64,000 nucleotides of DNA from Gordius sp. MW1 (GCA_964036665.1 OZ038527.1:14973835-15037834), one strand, 5' to 3'; counted from the stretch's first letter, positions 33,257 through 47,030 are shown. Made by a program: numbers and translations. The notes: generated by a model from the letters alone, not told the origin.

Positions 33257-34092
33257 GACTTTAAAGAGCAAAATTTTAAAGGCTGGTCCATAACCTTTTT
33301 TGAAGAACGATATGTGACAGAAGGATCAATGCTGTTACCCCTTATTTCACAACAATTGCATATGCAACCATATAATAGGATTAGCCTTAACATTCATTAT
33401 GCAAACCCCTATGCAAGCTAAAATGTCATAATAGGTGAAAAAAGAAGAAGAGGAAGACCTTCCAAAGCTAAAAAGCTTTGATAGTCTACTAAAGCTTCCA
33501 TTTATATAATTATATTTTGTTACACGACTTTACTGTATATTCTGTAACTAAGAACTATCACAATGATCCTTCGCCAGCTTTGCTTAAGCGTATGGGAGTG
33601 GGGGTGAAAATTAAAAAATTTATATCAATATTGGCGTTAACCTACAGCGCTAGCGCCTTAAGTGTCTATGGGTTCTAGCGCTAGCGCCTCGAAGGGATTC
33701 TGTGCTAATGTCTACCGTCTCAATGTGACTATCTATGGCTCCAACGTCCCCAAGATACTATGCTCTATAGCTCTAGCGCTGTAAAGTGATTATGTGCCAT
33801 AGCCTATTATACCATAAAGTATGCATAATATCTGTAATTTACATTTTATTGTCTTTGTATTTATCTAATTTTGTGTATTTCTATTTTGACTGCTTAGTAA
33901 TTTTTGATTAAACTAAATAATCTATATAGTTTGCGATTGTTTTAATGTGTTTTATATAATTAAATCTTTTTGTAATTAAGGAAAGTGTAAAACCCTAAAT
34001 TTAGCTAGTATAGCATAGTGCTAAGCGTTTGCGCACGCAACACTGAGGGGGTAATTTAGGTGTCACCAATTAGCCTTTTTTATTTAAACCGT
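33257..34092. other. Intergenic DNA upstream of BUD31
   Basis: Contains GC-rich patches with CAGCGCTAGCGCC at about 33645 and TTCTAGCGCTAGCGCCTCG at about 33672, resembling a patch at 8630-8710. The 100 bp before the BUD31 ATG include a short purine tract and no clear TATA box. Confidence 0.4.
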
Positions 34093-36277
34093 ATGCCAAA
34101 GGTACGAAGGAGTAAGAAACCTCCACCTGAAGGATGGGAGCTAATTGAACCCACATTAGATGAATTAGAGCAAAAAATGCGAGAAGGTTTGTGTGTGTTT
34201 AACTTTTGTTTAAATAATATTGTCTTAATATACCTATATGTATATTTTTTTTAACTATTTTAGCTGAAACTGATTCTCATGAAGGTAAAAGAAAGGTTGA
34301 GGCTTTATGGCCTATATTTAAAATTCACCATCAAAAAACAAGATACATATATGACTTATTTTATAAAAGAAAAGCTATATCTAAAGGTAAATTAACATTT
34401 TTTATAATGTATAATGTCTTTTAGAGCTATATAATTTTTGTCTTGATGAGGGATTGGCTGACAAAAATTTAATTGCCAAATGGAAAAAAGAAGGCTATGA
34501 AAATTTGTGCTGTTTAAGATGTATACAAACTCGTGACACAAATTTTGGCACTAATTGCATATGCAGAGTTCCCAAAAATAAACTTGAAGCTGTAAGTTTT
34601 AATAATTTCTAGGATAAAGATTTTTTATTATATTAAGAAAATGGAATAATATTCATATACTTATGTATAACCTAAGGATCATTTTTTTAATTGTTTTCTA
34701 CTAATTGATAATCAATCATGCAGGATAGAAGGGGGTTATTTACTTTTATTTTTTTATATTATAAAATTTTTGATAAACAGTACTTTCTTGATATTAATTG
34801 TTATTAATATTTTAAGTATGTTAATACATAGCATGCAAATGATATTTTGCTGCTCAAAAATTTGTAAACATTTAAGGCCCATATTTTACCTATTTAAAAT
34901 TTAATCTCACAATATTTATGATAAAATCCTTAAAAAATTTATCAACATATCTGTTCTAACCTTTAAACATTGGTATTGAGATTACAAGTTTTATATTTCT
35001 AGAAAAATGTAAATTCATTCAATTTTTTAAGATATTAAATTTTGTCCATGCTAGCCATGTTTGATTTTGCTTTTTAATCTATTTGACCGAATATATTTTA
35101 AATCAACATATGCATACAGCTTTGAGTATAGGCATCTTAACTTAGCTTTACCATTGAACAACATTGCAAGTTTATGCAATTTCATGAATAGCTTAAATAA
35201 CAATTTCTGGCTTATGTCTCAAAATAATTTTCAAATATCCTGCCAATAATTTTCATTCTTATATTATTCTTTTTGAAAAAATATGGTGTATTTTCAACAT
35301 TGTAAAGCTAAATTTGGGGGATATTGAAGATTAGAAATTTAACACTATGCAGAAATTTATAAGTTTATTTTATAATAGACCCTGATGCACAAATAAGTTT
35401 ATATCAGTTTTAAATTTATTCTACTGTAATTGAATGTTTAATAAATTTTTTTTTTAAATTGAAAATTTATCATTGGTTTAAAGTTAACAGACAGGTCTAA
35501 AGAAGTCATTACTTTAATTGCGTAACTTAATATAATATGCTCTATATTATTTCAAATTTATAATGCATTTTTCAAGATCCAGTTATGTTAATTTACTTTA
35601 AAAACCATATATCTTTTTCAAATCATAATTAAATATAAATATATGCCATAAAGGCCTGGCACAATTCGAGTAACTGGCAGGGCCTGGCCCACAATAAACC
35701 TAAGTATATTAATGCTGTTCTGTTCATATTTCAATATAATTTAAAATTTTTCATTTAGCATAAACTACAAATTTGATTAAAAATTATAAGTGTAAAAATT
35801 GTAGGAAGTTCTAGCTGGACAGACACCTTTTTAGCATTATATTACAACATATACAAGTCCAATGTGTTGCTAATGGTAAAAAGGTTTTGAATAGCTAAAT
35901 TAAATTTAGAGAGCCTATTCAAATTTTTTATTAATTTTATCATTTTTTTCATCCTATTTTTTAAATTTTTTCTTTCCATGGTGGGTAACTTTACAAAATT
36001 GCACATTAATTTGTGCTCAGCTTTTCATGGTTATTATAATTTAGTTTTCCTAAAATTGGTTTGTATTTATGATTGCTCTAATAATACTCCCTTTTAACTT
36101 TCTATTTTAAATAAAAAATTTACTTTATTTCATTAAGTAGAAACATGTATTATTAACCATAAATAGCATAGCAATTGATATATTTATTTCCAATATATTA
36201 AGTCATTCTAACTATCTTAAATTTAGGGACGAGTTGTTGAATGTATACATTGTGGATGTCGAGGATGTTCAGGATAA
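34093..36277 (+). CDS. BUD31: BUD31 / G10 pre-mRNA splicing factor, 4 exons
   Basis: Nuclear spliceosome component of the activated complex. CDS exons are 34093-34186, 34264-34386, 34425-34591 and 36227-36277; introns are 77, 38 and 1,635 nt, all GT/AG with frame kept. The product is 144 residues, the usual animal length. It starts [20 protein letters not shown] and continues with [20 protein letters not shown], the Cys cluster [20 protein letters not shown], and the end [11 protein letters not shown], which form the zinc-binding sites of the G10 family. An in-frame ATG 33 bp upstream (34060) was not chosen because the conserved family start is at 34093. A TATAAA at about 36353 could serve in 3'-end formation. 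No sign of decay. Confidence 0.97.
34592..36226. other. BUD31 intron 3, nothing recognised
   Basis: AT-rich 1.6-kb intron. Short frames only, and no inverted termini noticed. Confidence 0.5.
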
Positions 36278-37400
36278 TATATGATAATTGAGTGCCTATT
36301 ATTGTTTGTATATATCCTAATTTATGTTATATATTGAACATGTGAATGACATTATAAATACATTTTAATATGTGCTTTTACCACATTTTAATAATATATT
36401 GTCTTGTTTATGTGACAAAAAAGTCCAAGCAGTGGCATATTTCAATTAAATCAAACTGCATCATTTTAGAGAAGCAAAACATATTTTAACCAAGCCGTCC
36501 AGTTAAAGTTGCCAATCATTTTGATTTTAATCATTTAATTTAAGGTTTGTATGTATTTTTAAACATTAGTCTTAAGCGCTTAGTCAGGATTTTCTCAAGA
36601 GGGGCCTATTTCCGAAATTTATTTTTATAATATAATCAAAATATTAGTTTTGCGTGATATACATGACGTTATAAAAATAATAGTCATTATAATACAATGT
36701 AGATTTTTATTTTGCCCAGCGATAATATATCTTGGATTTAGCTTGAGGTAGGAGCATTGTAGATGAATTGTTATTAACCCATTTATTTAAAAGATGTTTG
36801 GCATACTATTTTAAATAAATTTAAATCATTAAGTGTGGAAAAACTTTACCCATTGTTCCATTTAGTTTTGGGGAGACTGTCTATGTATTAAATTAGTCTT
36901 TGGGTTAAATTTCTAAAAGTTGATTGAGCGTCAAGAGCATTCTTCTTAAGTTTGGGGCAATTATACCAAAAAATTAAGTCTAATTTTAGGCTTGTGTTGT
37001 GCAATTTAATCACCAGATTTAAGGTCATTTTTCTTTCATTTCTGGCAAAATGATTGACGGATTTTGTTGTATCAAAAATTGAAAGGATCTTACGCAAACA
37101 ATATGTGAAAGTTAGCTTCATCTTGTTTTTCGGAAAATCATTTATTTGTTAGTTAAATGAAGGATTCAAGCATGGAGTAAATATTGTTACTTTATAATAA
37201 AAATGTTAAGTAGATTCTACCTCTTGGCAGATTGAGGTTTTTTAATTAAAAATCATAAAAATTAGCTATAAGTTCCGCTAGGTAAGAAATTTGATGAAAC
37301 TTTTTGTCGAGATTGTTTCTTGTAGATTGCATCTGAGTTCAAAAAAGGTACCTTTAAACATTTAAGGAAATGTTAAATCAATAGACCGCTACAAAATGTA
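36278..37400. other. Intergenic AT-rich DNA
   Basis: After the BUD31 3' end. No coding frame with credible composition, and no paired repeats seen. Confidence 0.5.
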
Positions 37401-38305
37401 GGGGAGACCGGGGACTAAACGGTCATAAAAAATTAAATCACGTTTTAATAAAAACTAATAAAATTTTTATCATTTTTTTTTGAATACAGTTTTATGTCTA
37501 TTTCTACTATAAGAAAAAAAGTGCTTATAGTTTTTTCATGAATTGTGTTTGAAAAATCAAAAATCCTAGAAATTTTAAAAGTGCTTGGGGCTACTTATAG
37601 CCCTGTTCAGGGGAAAGATTAATCTTGACGATTTTACTTTTTAATAGTGTATCTTAACTCAATAAAAATATTGTTTTATTATAAAAAACATACAAAATGC
37701 AAATGTAATATGATTGTATTTTATATAATACAAATAAAAAAGGGTCAAGATGACAATCTGACTTAACTTAAGTACACTTAAACAGATTCTGCAGTGGAGC
37801 AAAACTTTTAGTCGTTTTTTAAAGTATAATCATAGTCTATTTCTATTCTAAATTACACTCAGTTGGATAATAAACAAAATTTTTGTTTTTCAAATCTTGT
37901 CATTTGTAAGACACAATGAGTAATGGCTAGAACTAGCCACTCACCGACTAACCTCGACCCCTATTTTTATAAACAATCAATAATTTAACATGTTATATTG
38001 CGAATAAAAATATAATCATTAGACGGTTTTATATAAAAAATATCCCTTTATAAAACTTAAATTAGTCCAAAATATACAGCCAAAAAAATATTATGCGCAA
38101 AATACCAAATTTTGTCAAGGCTACAAATAGCCCCCTAATCGTTTTTCTTCTATAAAATTTTTTATTTTTTCTAAACAAAATTTTTTTTTACTTATACCTT
38201 ATGAAAAAATACACATATGGTTTAAATTTTAATTATACATCATTATTATTTTAAAAAATAATTACAAAGATAATAGTACCCAGCTACGACTAGCCCCGGT
38301 CTCCC
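37401..38305. mobile_element. 905-bp TIR element (GGGAGACCGGGG termini)
   Basis: The left end GGGGAGACCGGGGACTA and the right end TAGCCCCGGTCTCCC are inverted repeats differing at few positions. TA flanks both ends (37399-37400 and 38306-38307), so a TA duplication is possible. The interior is AT-rich with repeated GGCTAC..ATAGCCC palindromes. No transposase. Superfamily not assigned. Confidence 0.65.
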
Positions 38306-40490
38306 TATAATAAATTATATAACATTTTATAAAAAAAACTAATTCGAGTTTTAAGAATTAATTTTAATAATTAGTACTATGTTCTTTTTAAATAAAATTT
38401 TACTATCGCCTCCCCCCCCCCCCAAAAAAAAAAAGGATTAAAAATAATGGAAGAATAACGGATAAAATTTTAATTTTATTTAAAAATTAATCAAATTGCT
38501 GCAACGCAAAGAATGAACAAATATTATAGTATTTTAATTTAATTATTTTAATTGCGAGGCTAACCCCAGAGTTAGATAAAGTTTTTGTTTTCTGAAGTAG
38601 TTAAAGCTTAATTATGCAAATTTCATTTTAAAAAAAGTTAAATTGCAAGGCGCTATAAAAATAAATTTAGAGAAGTTTTATTTTTATATCTATTTTTCAA
38701 ATTTAAAAAATTCAGGTGATAATATCCTAATTCCCGAAAAAGCAGAATCCCTAAACTACAATAATGTTCTTTCTACGATTTTGCAATTTTCATACGTTTT
38801 TTTAAACTTTTATCACATCCTCATGAATATTATGTATATTGAAATTATTTTAAATTTATAAAAATTTGTAACAAAATTTATACATGTTGTAATAATAACA
38901 ACAAACATTGAAAATACTACATAAGTTTTAAAATTAACTTTATACATTCCATTTATCAATAAATAAGTATTATAGATCATGGTATTCACATAGCATTTGT
39001 TATAATTAAGATATTCAAGTTAGTATCTATCTCAAATTTTTTAAAGGGCAGATGAGGGTTGTAAAATAATATGCAGTATTTGGAACAAACTACTTATTGG
39101 TATTAAACTTATAAAGCGTTAGCTGATTTTTAATAAAAGCAAGGTATTGCATTCAATTGGGGTCCTCAAAATTAAATTTGATCGATATCCTTGTGACTGG
39201 TTAAATGTCATATATTTTGATATAACTTTTAAATAAATGCATTTAAAAAACGCTAATGTGTAAAATTATCTCAAGCAAATCTAAATATAGTTTAATGGAG
39301 TCTTAATTATTGCTTTATGAATGTGCCTAGGAACCCTGCTTTTATATATCAAAATTAATATATAAAGCATATCCAATATCATTATAAGTATTTTACTAAC
39401 AATCTAATCAAATATTTAAGAATCAAGATGAATGTCAAAAATTAGATCGCTTTTTAATAAGGGTTCCGCAATTTATTAGTCCGTGTATCGGCCTAAACAG
39501 CCAGACCATCCCTATATTTAACGAACCATTAAATCTCCGCGACTTTCCTGCCTTCTTTGATGCTTTTCGTCATTTCACCATATTTAATCCTAGTTTGCAC
39601 TCAATCTTGCTCACTGGTCAATATTGCCTTGAAGTATAATCGGTAGATTAAATCATTAGCTCCTACGTACTGGGTAAACGCCCTAGAACTATTATCTCCC
39701 ACATGTGTTTATTTCTAAGTCTGATAAACCCCTCGTATATTAAACCTTCCTATATGTTATATTTAAAATTTGAGGATTTACCCACTTACCCTTCATTGAT
39801 CCTCTTATATTGAATTCACTAGCGGAATCAATCTAGCAACAAGATTCACATTAAAAACACCCTTTTATATACCCCTGACCCCAGCTACTTACACTTTTAT
39901 CACAAAATGTGAACACTGATCACACACTCATGACAAGCTGGACAAAATTCCTATCCCCTCGCTACAACATTTTTGAAACGAAATACCTTTAAAACTTGAT
40001 TTTAACTGAAAAAATTTATAGAACTTTAAATGGTAAGCGAAATTATAATGTAGATTTAATTATAGCAATATGATTTTATAAGAACTACAATAACTTTGAC
40101 AAAGGATGACGAGCCTACTCTCGTTTTCGCATATCACTTGCACCCACGATTCCTTGAAAGTATCATGCCCAAGTAAGTCAATACGTGCAGTACTTACTAG
40201 TAGAGTATCAGGAAATCATCATTAATTACTAATTAATGATAAATATTAAGCGATCTATTAATTTTTTTAAATTTGAACATTTTTTTCTAGCTGCTAAATT
40301 TACTGTCGTTACGTTAGGCTAATCAATCAATATATCACCAAGGAAACTTTATTAAGTAAATTAAAATATTGTAATAAAAGGGTTCAGGCACAAGGCAAAA
40401 AAAGATGGCAATATAATTAAAAGGCAAACAGATTTTAATTTCAACTATTAATTATTTATCTACTATTAGTCCTTCAGTCAAAATAAAATA
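38306..40490. other. Intergenic AT-rich DNA
   Basis: A C13/A11 junction lies near 38410-38435. The block 39480-39970 is less AT-rich and may be an old repeat. No coding call is justified. Confidence 0.4.
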
Positions 40491-41260
40491 AGAAATTACA
40501 ACCTAACAACTTATTCGACGTCGCCTTCCAACAATGGAAGAATTTTGTTAGCGTCCCTACTCAATTCCCTGAAGTAAACACTCAAAAGTGTTGGAATAAC
40601 CCCCTGTTCGAGTGCCTTTTAAAGTATCTTATTAATGGCGCTTGGGCAGAGGAACTTCCAGCGCTTAGGAGCTTAGCTTCACGCTCAGGTCACGTACGGC
40701 TCGAAGCTTTTCCAAGCCGTTACCTAGGGCTACTCTTATCCATCAACGAATTCCGCATCGCATTAGGCCTAAGATTAGGATGCAATATAGTTGCTGAACA
40801 AACTTATTCACTTTCGAATGGTTATCATGGCCTACACTGTAATCGCAACAAAGCCCGGTACCGTCGACATACTGCGATTAACAAACTCATACATAACTAT
40901 CTCACCACCGCTGGTTTCCCATCTATTCTCGAACCCACAGGCCTTTGTGAAGATAACAAACGACCCGATGGCCAAACTATAGGCGCTTGGGAAAAAGGAC
41001 TCAGTTTAGCACGGGACTATAAATGAACTGACGTATTTTGCCCCATCTAATCACAACAAAGATCCCTTGTCATCAACCGAGGCTCTGAAAATTTCGAAAT
41101 ACTCTGAAATTAACAATACTACTATATTTTTTTGTCCCATTACAAATTATTAAAAATATAGGGATACAAATCTCATTACTATCACATGATAATCGCGAAT
41201 CGTTTTTTATACGACAGAAAATCGGCATAACTATCTGTAAATATAATTCATTAGCCATAG
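40491..41260 (+). mobile_element. Retroelement RT C-terminal fragment with PD-(D/E)XK-like end, copy 2
   Basis: Aligns with 3100-3880. It is better preserved: LGLRLGCNIVAEQTYSLSNG, YHGLHCNRNKARYRRHTAIN, AGFPSILEPTGLCEDNKRPD and GQTIGAWEKGLSLARDY can be read with frame changes. The KRPDG..W..G..L..D pattern is that of the C-terminal module found after RT in some animal elements. A nuclease function is inferred. The homologous non-coding tail ends near 41260. Confidence 0.6.
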
Positions 41261-41419
41261 CGGAATGTTTTCCGAGTATTTACAATTCTTAACTTCCTTA
41301 TTTATTAATCTCCATTTCAAATCTTTTTATAAAAAATAATAAATGATTATAATTTACTATTATATAAAAAATTTATTTCACATTTTTCAAATTATAATGA
41401 CGAATATTAGATTTAGGCT

Positions 41420-42610
41420 TGTAGAATCGTAATTGACTTAATTGTATACAAATAGTCAAGGGCGTTTTAAAGCGATGATTAACTTATTCACTTTACTATA
41501 TAAACAACACCATACTCTTACAAAGCACTAATTCTTTTCTTTTCCCTCACTTTATTATACTTAATAAATAGTGTCCCTTTCCAATAACTAGTGACCCCGC
41601 ATTTCAGGGAGCCGTTTTTTAACTTCCCCAGAACACTCCCTTCAGTAACGGCGGCTTATGGTTCAGAGTTAAAATAGTGCAACTCAGATATGGGCACTAC
41701 TTTGTCCAACCGTCCAATACAAATATTGTAAAGACAAGATCGAGTTGCAACAACCAACCACTTCAACCTCTCAAACTTAACCTTGAGCAATACGTGTCCG
41801 ATTGCTGTGAGGGAAACAAGCTGATTACCTACCTGATTGCTACGGCAACCTGCCCTACTAGACTCTACATAATCAACAACAACGTCTATCGAACGCCCAA
41901 ATTGTCCACTGCTCTGCGCATGGCTCTAATCACAAAACGCATCTTCTTGCAACGAGCAAAGACTGCACGTCCGGCACAACAAGACACCTACTACAATCAG
42001 AACTTTCACCACCGCTGACCGTAATTGATGACCGATTGCGATTCCAATATAAATGCGTCTGCCCGCGGCATTTATCTTAGTAATATATTGGATAGCACTA
42101 CAACTTTAACAATTATCACACAAAACCATCACACACACAACTATCACACACACAACCATGATTCACACCTAGGTCACCTCACTAACAACCACGGTAGGCA
42201 AACAACAAACTGGCTTGTAGTGCGAACATCCCTTACACCTCCATTTCATCAAATAAATTGTTTTTTGTTGAACTCCTTTTTTACCCAAAGAAGTATTTGT
42301 AGAATCGTAATTGAATTAATTATATACAAATAACCAACGGCGATTTAGAGATTTAATAGACAATTACCTTAAAATGATTATTCAAATTAACCTTTTTACT
42401 TTCCTAAAATTTGTAGTAATTACTATATTTTAGAGAATCGTAATCGAATTAATGGTATACAAAAGGTCAACAGTGTTTTAAGGCGTTAATTGAGAATTAC
42501 CTTAAAATGATTAACATCTTTACTTTATAATATAAACAACACCACCTTTACAAAGCACTAACTCTTTTCTTTTCTCTCACTTTATTTAATTAATAGTGTC
42601 CCTTCCCAAT
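41420..42610. mobile_element. TRIM-like miniature LTR element
   Basis: LTR-like direct repeats TGTAGAATCGTAATTG... at 41420-41585 and 42298-42610; the second has an internal duplication. Both end ...AGTGTCCCTT(T)CC(C)AAT. A 5-bp direct repeat AGGCT flanks the pair (41415-41419 and 42611-42615). After the left LTR, TAGTGACCCCG resembles the start of a tRNA-Trp primer site, as in the CsRn1 group. The interior, about 700 bp, has one 113-codon frame with no recognised domain, so it is probably non-coding. Confidence 0.6.
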
Positions 42611-42615
42611 AGGCT

Positions 42616-43819
42616 CACTTGCAGTAAACTATATACAGAATCTTCAGTAAAAATTGCATGCTGTCTTTACAATCTAAAAATATTCACATTTCTTATTAAA
42701 TCTTAATGTGTTATATAGTTTAACTATAATACAACTCATTATATTATATTATAATCTATTTATTATTTACATCTTACATGTCTAGCGAAAAATTAATAAC
42801 ATCGATGTAATGAAAAAGTTGTACTACGACACATGGACACTAAAAAATTGGAACAACTTAGCCGAGAGTAAGTGTGCCGTATTTGATAAATACCTAATTT
42901 ATAAATCTTGATATTTAGTTGCAAAAATGATATCCCGTTTACGTTTATTTTATTATCAAAAGCAAATATAAATTAAATTCATAAAAAATATGGCTTTTTA
43001 GAAATTATTTTTTTATCTTTTTATGTTTTTATATATTAACATAAATATTTACACGACTTAAGCCCATTGTTATAGTATATTGGCATCTTGCCCATTTAAA
43101 AGTATATATGATAAAATATGTTTGTTTTGTTAATAAAAACATTTTGATTTAGTAATTATATTAATATAAAGTTTTTTATAAGTAACTTTTAATACAAAAA
43201 ATCTTTAATTTAAATTAATTATTCATGCCCCTATCCAAATATCCCAACTTTGTGAAAGCCTTCATTATTATTTTTAGAGTTTTAAAAGGTTATATACCTC
43301 AATCTTGTTTTTAGCCAATTTTTTAAAATTTTAATGTGTTGCTTATTAATCTAATTATTCAAGTTTTTTACAGAATAAAGTTTATATTGACTATCTATCA
43401 AAAATGACTATTTTAATTTCTATTCTTTGCTTTGGAAATTACTTTGTTTTATAAAAGTTTTCAATTTTTATAATTCAATTTAACTATTAATAATGTTACA
43501 TTAAAAACTTTTTATCTTTAATTTGATAATAAAATGAATATGATCATGATAAATTGATGTCAAATATTATACCTTATTTATACCTATGTCTTCAGCAGCG
43601 TTTTTCAGATGCTTATGACCTAGTTACACTTTTGATAAACACTTATAAAAGATTAACAGCCTTTAAAAAGTTATAAAGCAAAAAAATTTGCGTTGTTAAT
43701 ATGTTAATACAACATTTTTGTTGTACTATACTGACTAAGGTTGGACTTTAACTTTAAAAATTGAACATTTTTAAATTTAGATTTTGTAATATGGCAAAAA
43801 ATTTATTAGAATAAATTCA
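42616..43819. other. AT-rich intergenic DNA
   Basis: Nothing recognised. Confidence 0.5.
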
Positions 43820-43823
43820 TATA

Positions 43824-45748
43824 GGGACATTCCATGTCAAATCGCCACGTTTTCGGCCGACCCCCTCAGAATTTTATAAAATTTGGTGGAAATGTTAAAA
43901 CTAGTAAAATTATTAATTTCCGAAAATTTTAGCTCATTTGGGCCACTACTTTTCGAGTTGTGTGCTCTCAAAGGTCGAAAATCGGCCATTCAAAAAATCG
44001 GGTTGTGACGCTATATTCAATAAAATTCATAAATTATTGGCCCCCAAATCATAGAATCTTGTTGTAGTAATAGGTAAGACCTATCTCCATAGGGAAAAAA
44101 TCCAAAAATTTTTTTTTGTCGATTGGTCATCTCATAATGGCCGAAATGGCCAATATGGCATAACTACTGTTGAACTCTCTCAACCCGTTTCAAATTTGAG
44201 ACAAATGTTTTATACTACCTATTAACCAAATTAAATAAAAGAGAAAGTTGGGCGGCCATCTTGAAGTGGTCATAAATTGCTAGAAACGGTATTTTATTTA
44301 TTTGGTGCCAAAATGACCCTCTAAAATTGGTTTTATTACTCATTTAGCCATCTTATAATATTATTATATCTATTATACAAATATTTTTGCTATAAATTAA
44401 CACCCCAACCCCCCCCCCCCCCCCCCCCATATTTCCTATAAATTACAATCAAAATAGGGAGTGGTTTTTCTTCGAATTTTGAAATAGAAACAGCTTTGAA
44501 AAATCACCTTAAATAATAATTTATTTCAAAGTATATATTCATTGTTTGTTATTCGATATGTAAAAGTATTAAAAAAAAGTATGACGGAGGGCATGTCTTC
44601 AAGCGCATATAAAAAATTAATTTAACATATCTGAAGTATATTTTAGGTAAGGCAATATGTTTTAGTGTCGCATCAAGCATTTCGTTTTAAATAAGGTATA
44701 AGTTCTCCGGTTGAGGTTAAAGGTGATACAATTTTTAATATATCCCATTTCTTTAGAGATATTTTGTGAAATTTATCTAAGCGAAAGGGTTCGCATGGGT
44801 TAAGCAAACTAACTATTATTTTTTCATCGTCATAATTTTTATTATAAATTAGATTCAAAATTTCGAACGTCTAGGGGATAATTAGTTGATAGTAAAATTA
44901 AACGATAAAGTAATTTTATTAAAAGAATTCGACATCATTTAAAATTCGCGCTAGAGGACATACAAATTAATTCATACGCGCCAAAAAAGAAATCAATCTG
45001 TGTTGATAAGGCAATTTTAAAGCCTATATTCAATAATCCTGACGATTTTATTATCTATTTCACGAGCCTGTTTCCAAATTACAATAAAATAATTTGTGGG
45101 AAAAAATTACTCGCTATTTTGATTTAAGATTAAAGGGGGGGGGGGGGGGGGGGTTGGGGTGTTAATTTATAGCAAAAATATTTGTATAATAGATATAATA
45201 ATATTATAAGATGGCTAAATGAGTAAAAAAACCAATTTTGGAGGGTCATTTTGGCGCCAAATAAATAAAATACCGTTTCTAGCAATTTATGACCACTTCA
45301 AGATGGCCGCCCAACTTTCTCTTTTATTTAATTTGATTAATAGGTAGTATAAAACATTTGTCTCAAATTTGAAACGGTTTGAGAGGGTTCAACAGTAGTT
45401 ATGCCATATTGGCCATTTCGGCCATTATGAGATGACCAATCGACAAAAAAATTTTTTTGGATTTTTTCCCTATGGAGATAGGTCTTACCTATTACTACAA
45501 CAAGATTCTATGATTTGGGGGCCAATAATTTATGAATTTTATTGAATATAGCGTCACAACCCGATTTTTTGAATGGCCGATTTTCGACCTTTGAGAGCAC
45601 ACAACTCGAAAAGTAGTGGCCCAAATGAGCTAAAATTTTCGGAAATTAATAATTTTACTAGTTTTAACATTTCCACCAAATTTTATAAAATTCTGAGGGG
45701 GTCGGCCGAAAAACGCCTTTTTATGATCGATTTGACATGGAATGTCCC
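43824..45748. mobile_element. Long-TIR (about 610 bp) fold-back element with TATA duplication
   Basis: The left arm 43824-44430 and the right arm 45135-45748 are near-identical reverse complements, starting GGGACATTCCATGTCAAATC and ending in C-run/G-run tracts next to AACACCCCAACC. TATA flanks both ends (43820-43823 and 45749-45752). The 0.7-kb centre has no recognisable transposase. The arms contain GGCCATTTCGGCCATTATGA-type sub-palindromes. The superfamily is undetermined; a 4-bp duplication rules against a simple hAT or Tc1/mariner call. Confidence 0.85.
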
Positions 45749-45752
45749 TATA

Positions 45753-46590
45753 TTTATAAGAATAAATAATGAATAAAATGTGATAATAAATACAAGTTTT
45801 TAAAACTTTGTAACAAATGCCAATAGTTAGAATTTACATTAATGCCTTCATTGTTTAATACAAAATTATTGGTAATATTTACAATCTTGCCTATTCATTA
45901 TTAAGTTCCTGTGGTTCCTTATAATTCATTCTTTCCTTGAATCCCTTAAAACTCCAATCACTTAGTACTTTGTCATTAAAGCAAATTCCCACATTTACTA
46001 GTATAAAGCATCTTACCAATAATTTAAAAATGAGTATCCTGTTGAAAGGCATGCACTTAGTATGAAATGAAGTTGAGCAAGTCTATCCTTTATGATTCTG
46101 ACTTTTTGATAAATTTCATCGTAAGATTTTAATTACAATCGCAAACAGGATTTTTTGGGTTTATTCAAACCAACCCTTCAACACTTCTGCAAAAAGTCAG
46201 TTGGAAATTGCATATTTTATTATCCAAACCAGACCCACCTTAATTTTAGAATAAATATTTAACCCGAACCATATTATATTAATTTTTAACCAATTCCTAA
46301 CCTAACCCCTACTCGATTAAGAGGCGATAAAAGATGGCACCTAAATAAACTCCAATAAATAGGTTTCTAACACTACTTGCAAATTATATTTAAAAACGCA
46401 TTTTTTGCCCATCCTATCGCTAATTAATAAAATAAAATTTTTTTGTTAATAGCCATAATCAGTTTATGGAAAGGGGGCGGTAGGTCGGGTTTTGTATTTT
46501 TTGTCTACGAATCTGCCATCTCAGTTACTACGGGCGAACTGACCTGATAATATAATTAGCTTTGAAATTTTTTTTAAAATGCGTAAAAAA
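45753..46590. other. AT-rich intergenic DNA
   Basis: No gene or repeat structure recognised. Confidence 0.5.
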
Positions 46591-46591
46591 G

Positions 46592-47030
46592 TTATTTTTA
46601 TTGCTATGCAATTTATGGGCTCGTTTCCAATTGTCCTGTACGCGTGGTCTTTCTAACTTTTAATTTTTTTAATGCTAGGAAACTTATACTTCTGTAAAGA
46701 CTTTTTTGCTTTCGCATTAAGATCAGCCAATGACCGCCGGTTGGCTTTAATTTTTCTGACCTCGGCGAGCCCAAATACCATTTTTATTTTTGTGCCTCGA
46801 CTGATTACGCTTATAGAAAAATTTGTTTTGGCAACATGTCCAGCTTGTTGCTTTAAAACGGATAATTGCGAAACTGGCTTTATAATTCCCCACAACTAAT
46901 GATGACCGTTGCTTACTTCTAATTTGTCTGACCTTGGCCTGAGGCCAATATTTTTTTTTTTACTTTTTATTTTTGCTGCTTTTGAAAGCTCGCCCCGCAT
47001 TTAATTTGTCTGGCCCTGTTCCCGGCCAAA
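46592..47030 (+). repeat. Dispersed repeat family R1, copy 2
   Basis: Same ordered blocks as 20995-21540, starting ATTGCTATGCAATTTATGGG, with ATGACCGCCGGTTGGCTTTA, TTGTTGCTTTAAAACGGATA and GCGAAACTGGCT. Confidence 0.65.

Noticed and set aside
41677..42018. 113-codon frame in the TRIM-like element as a gag gene
   Set aside because: No zinc knuckle or capsid motif visible; composition not convincing.
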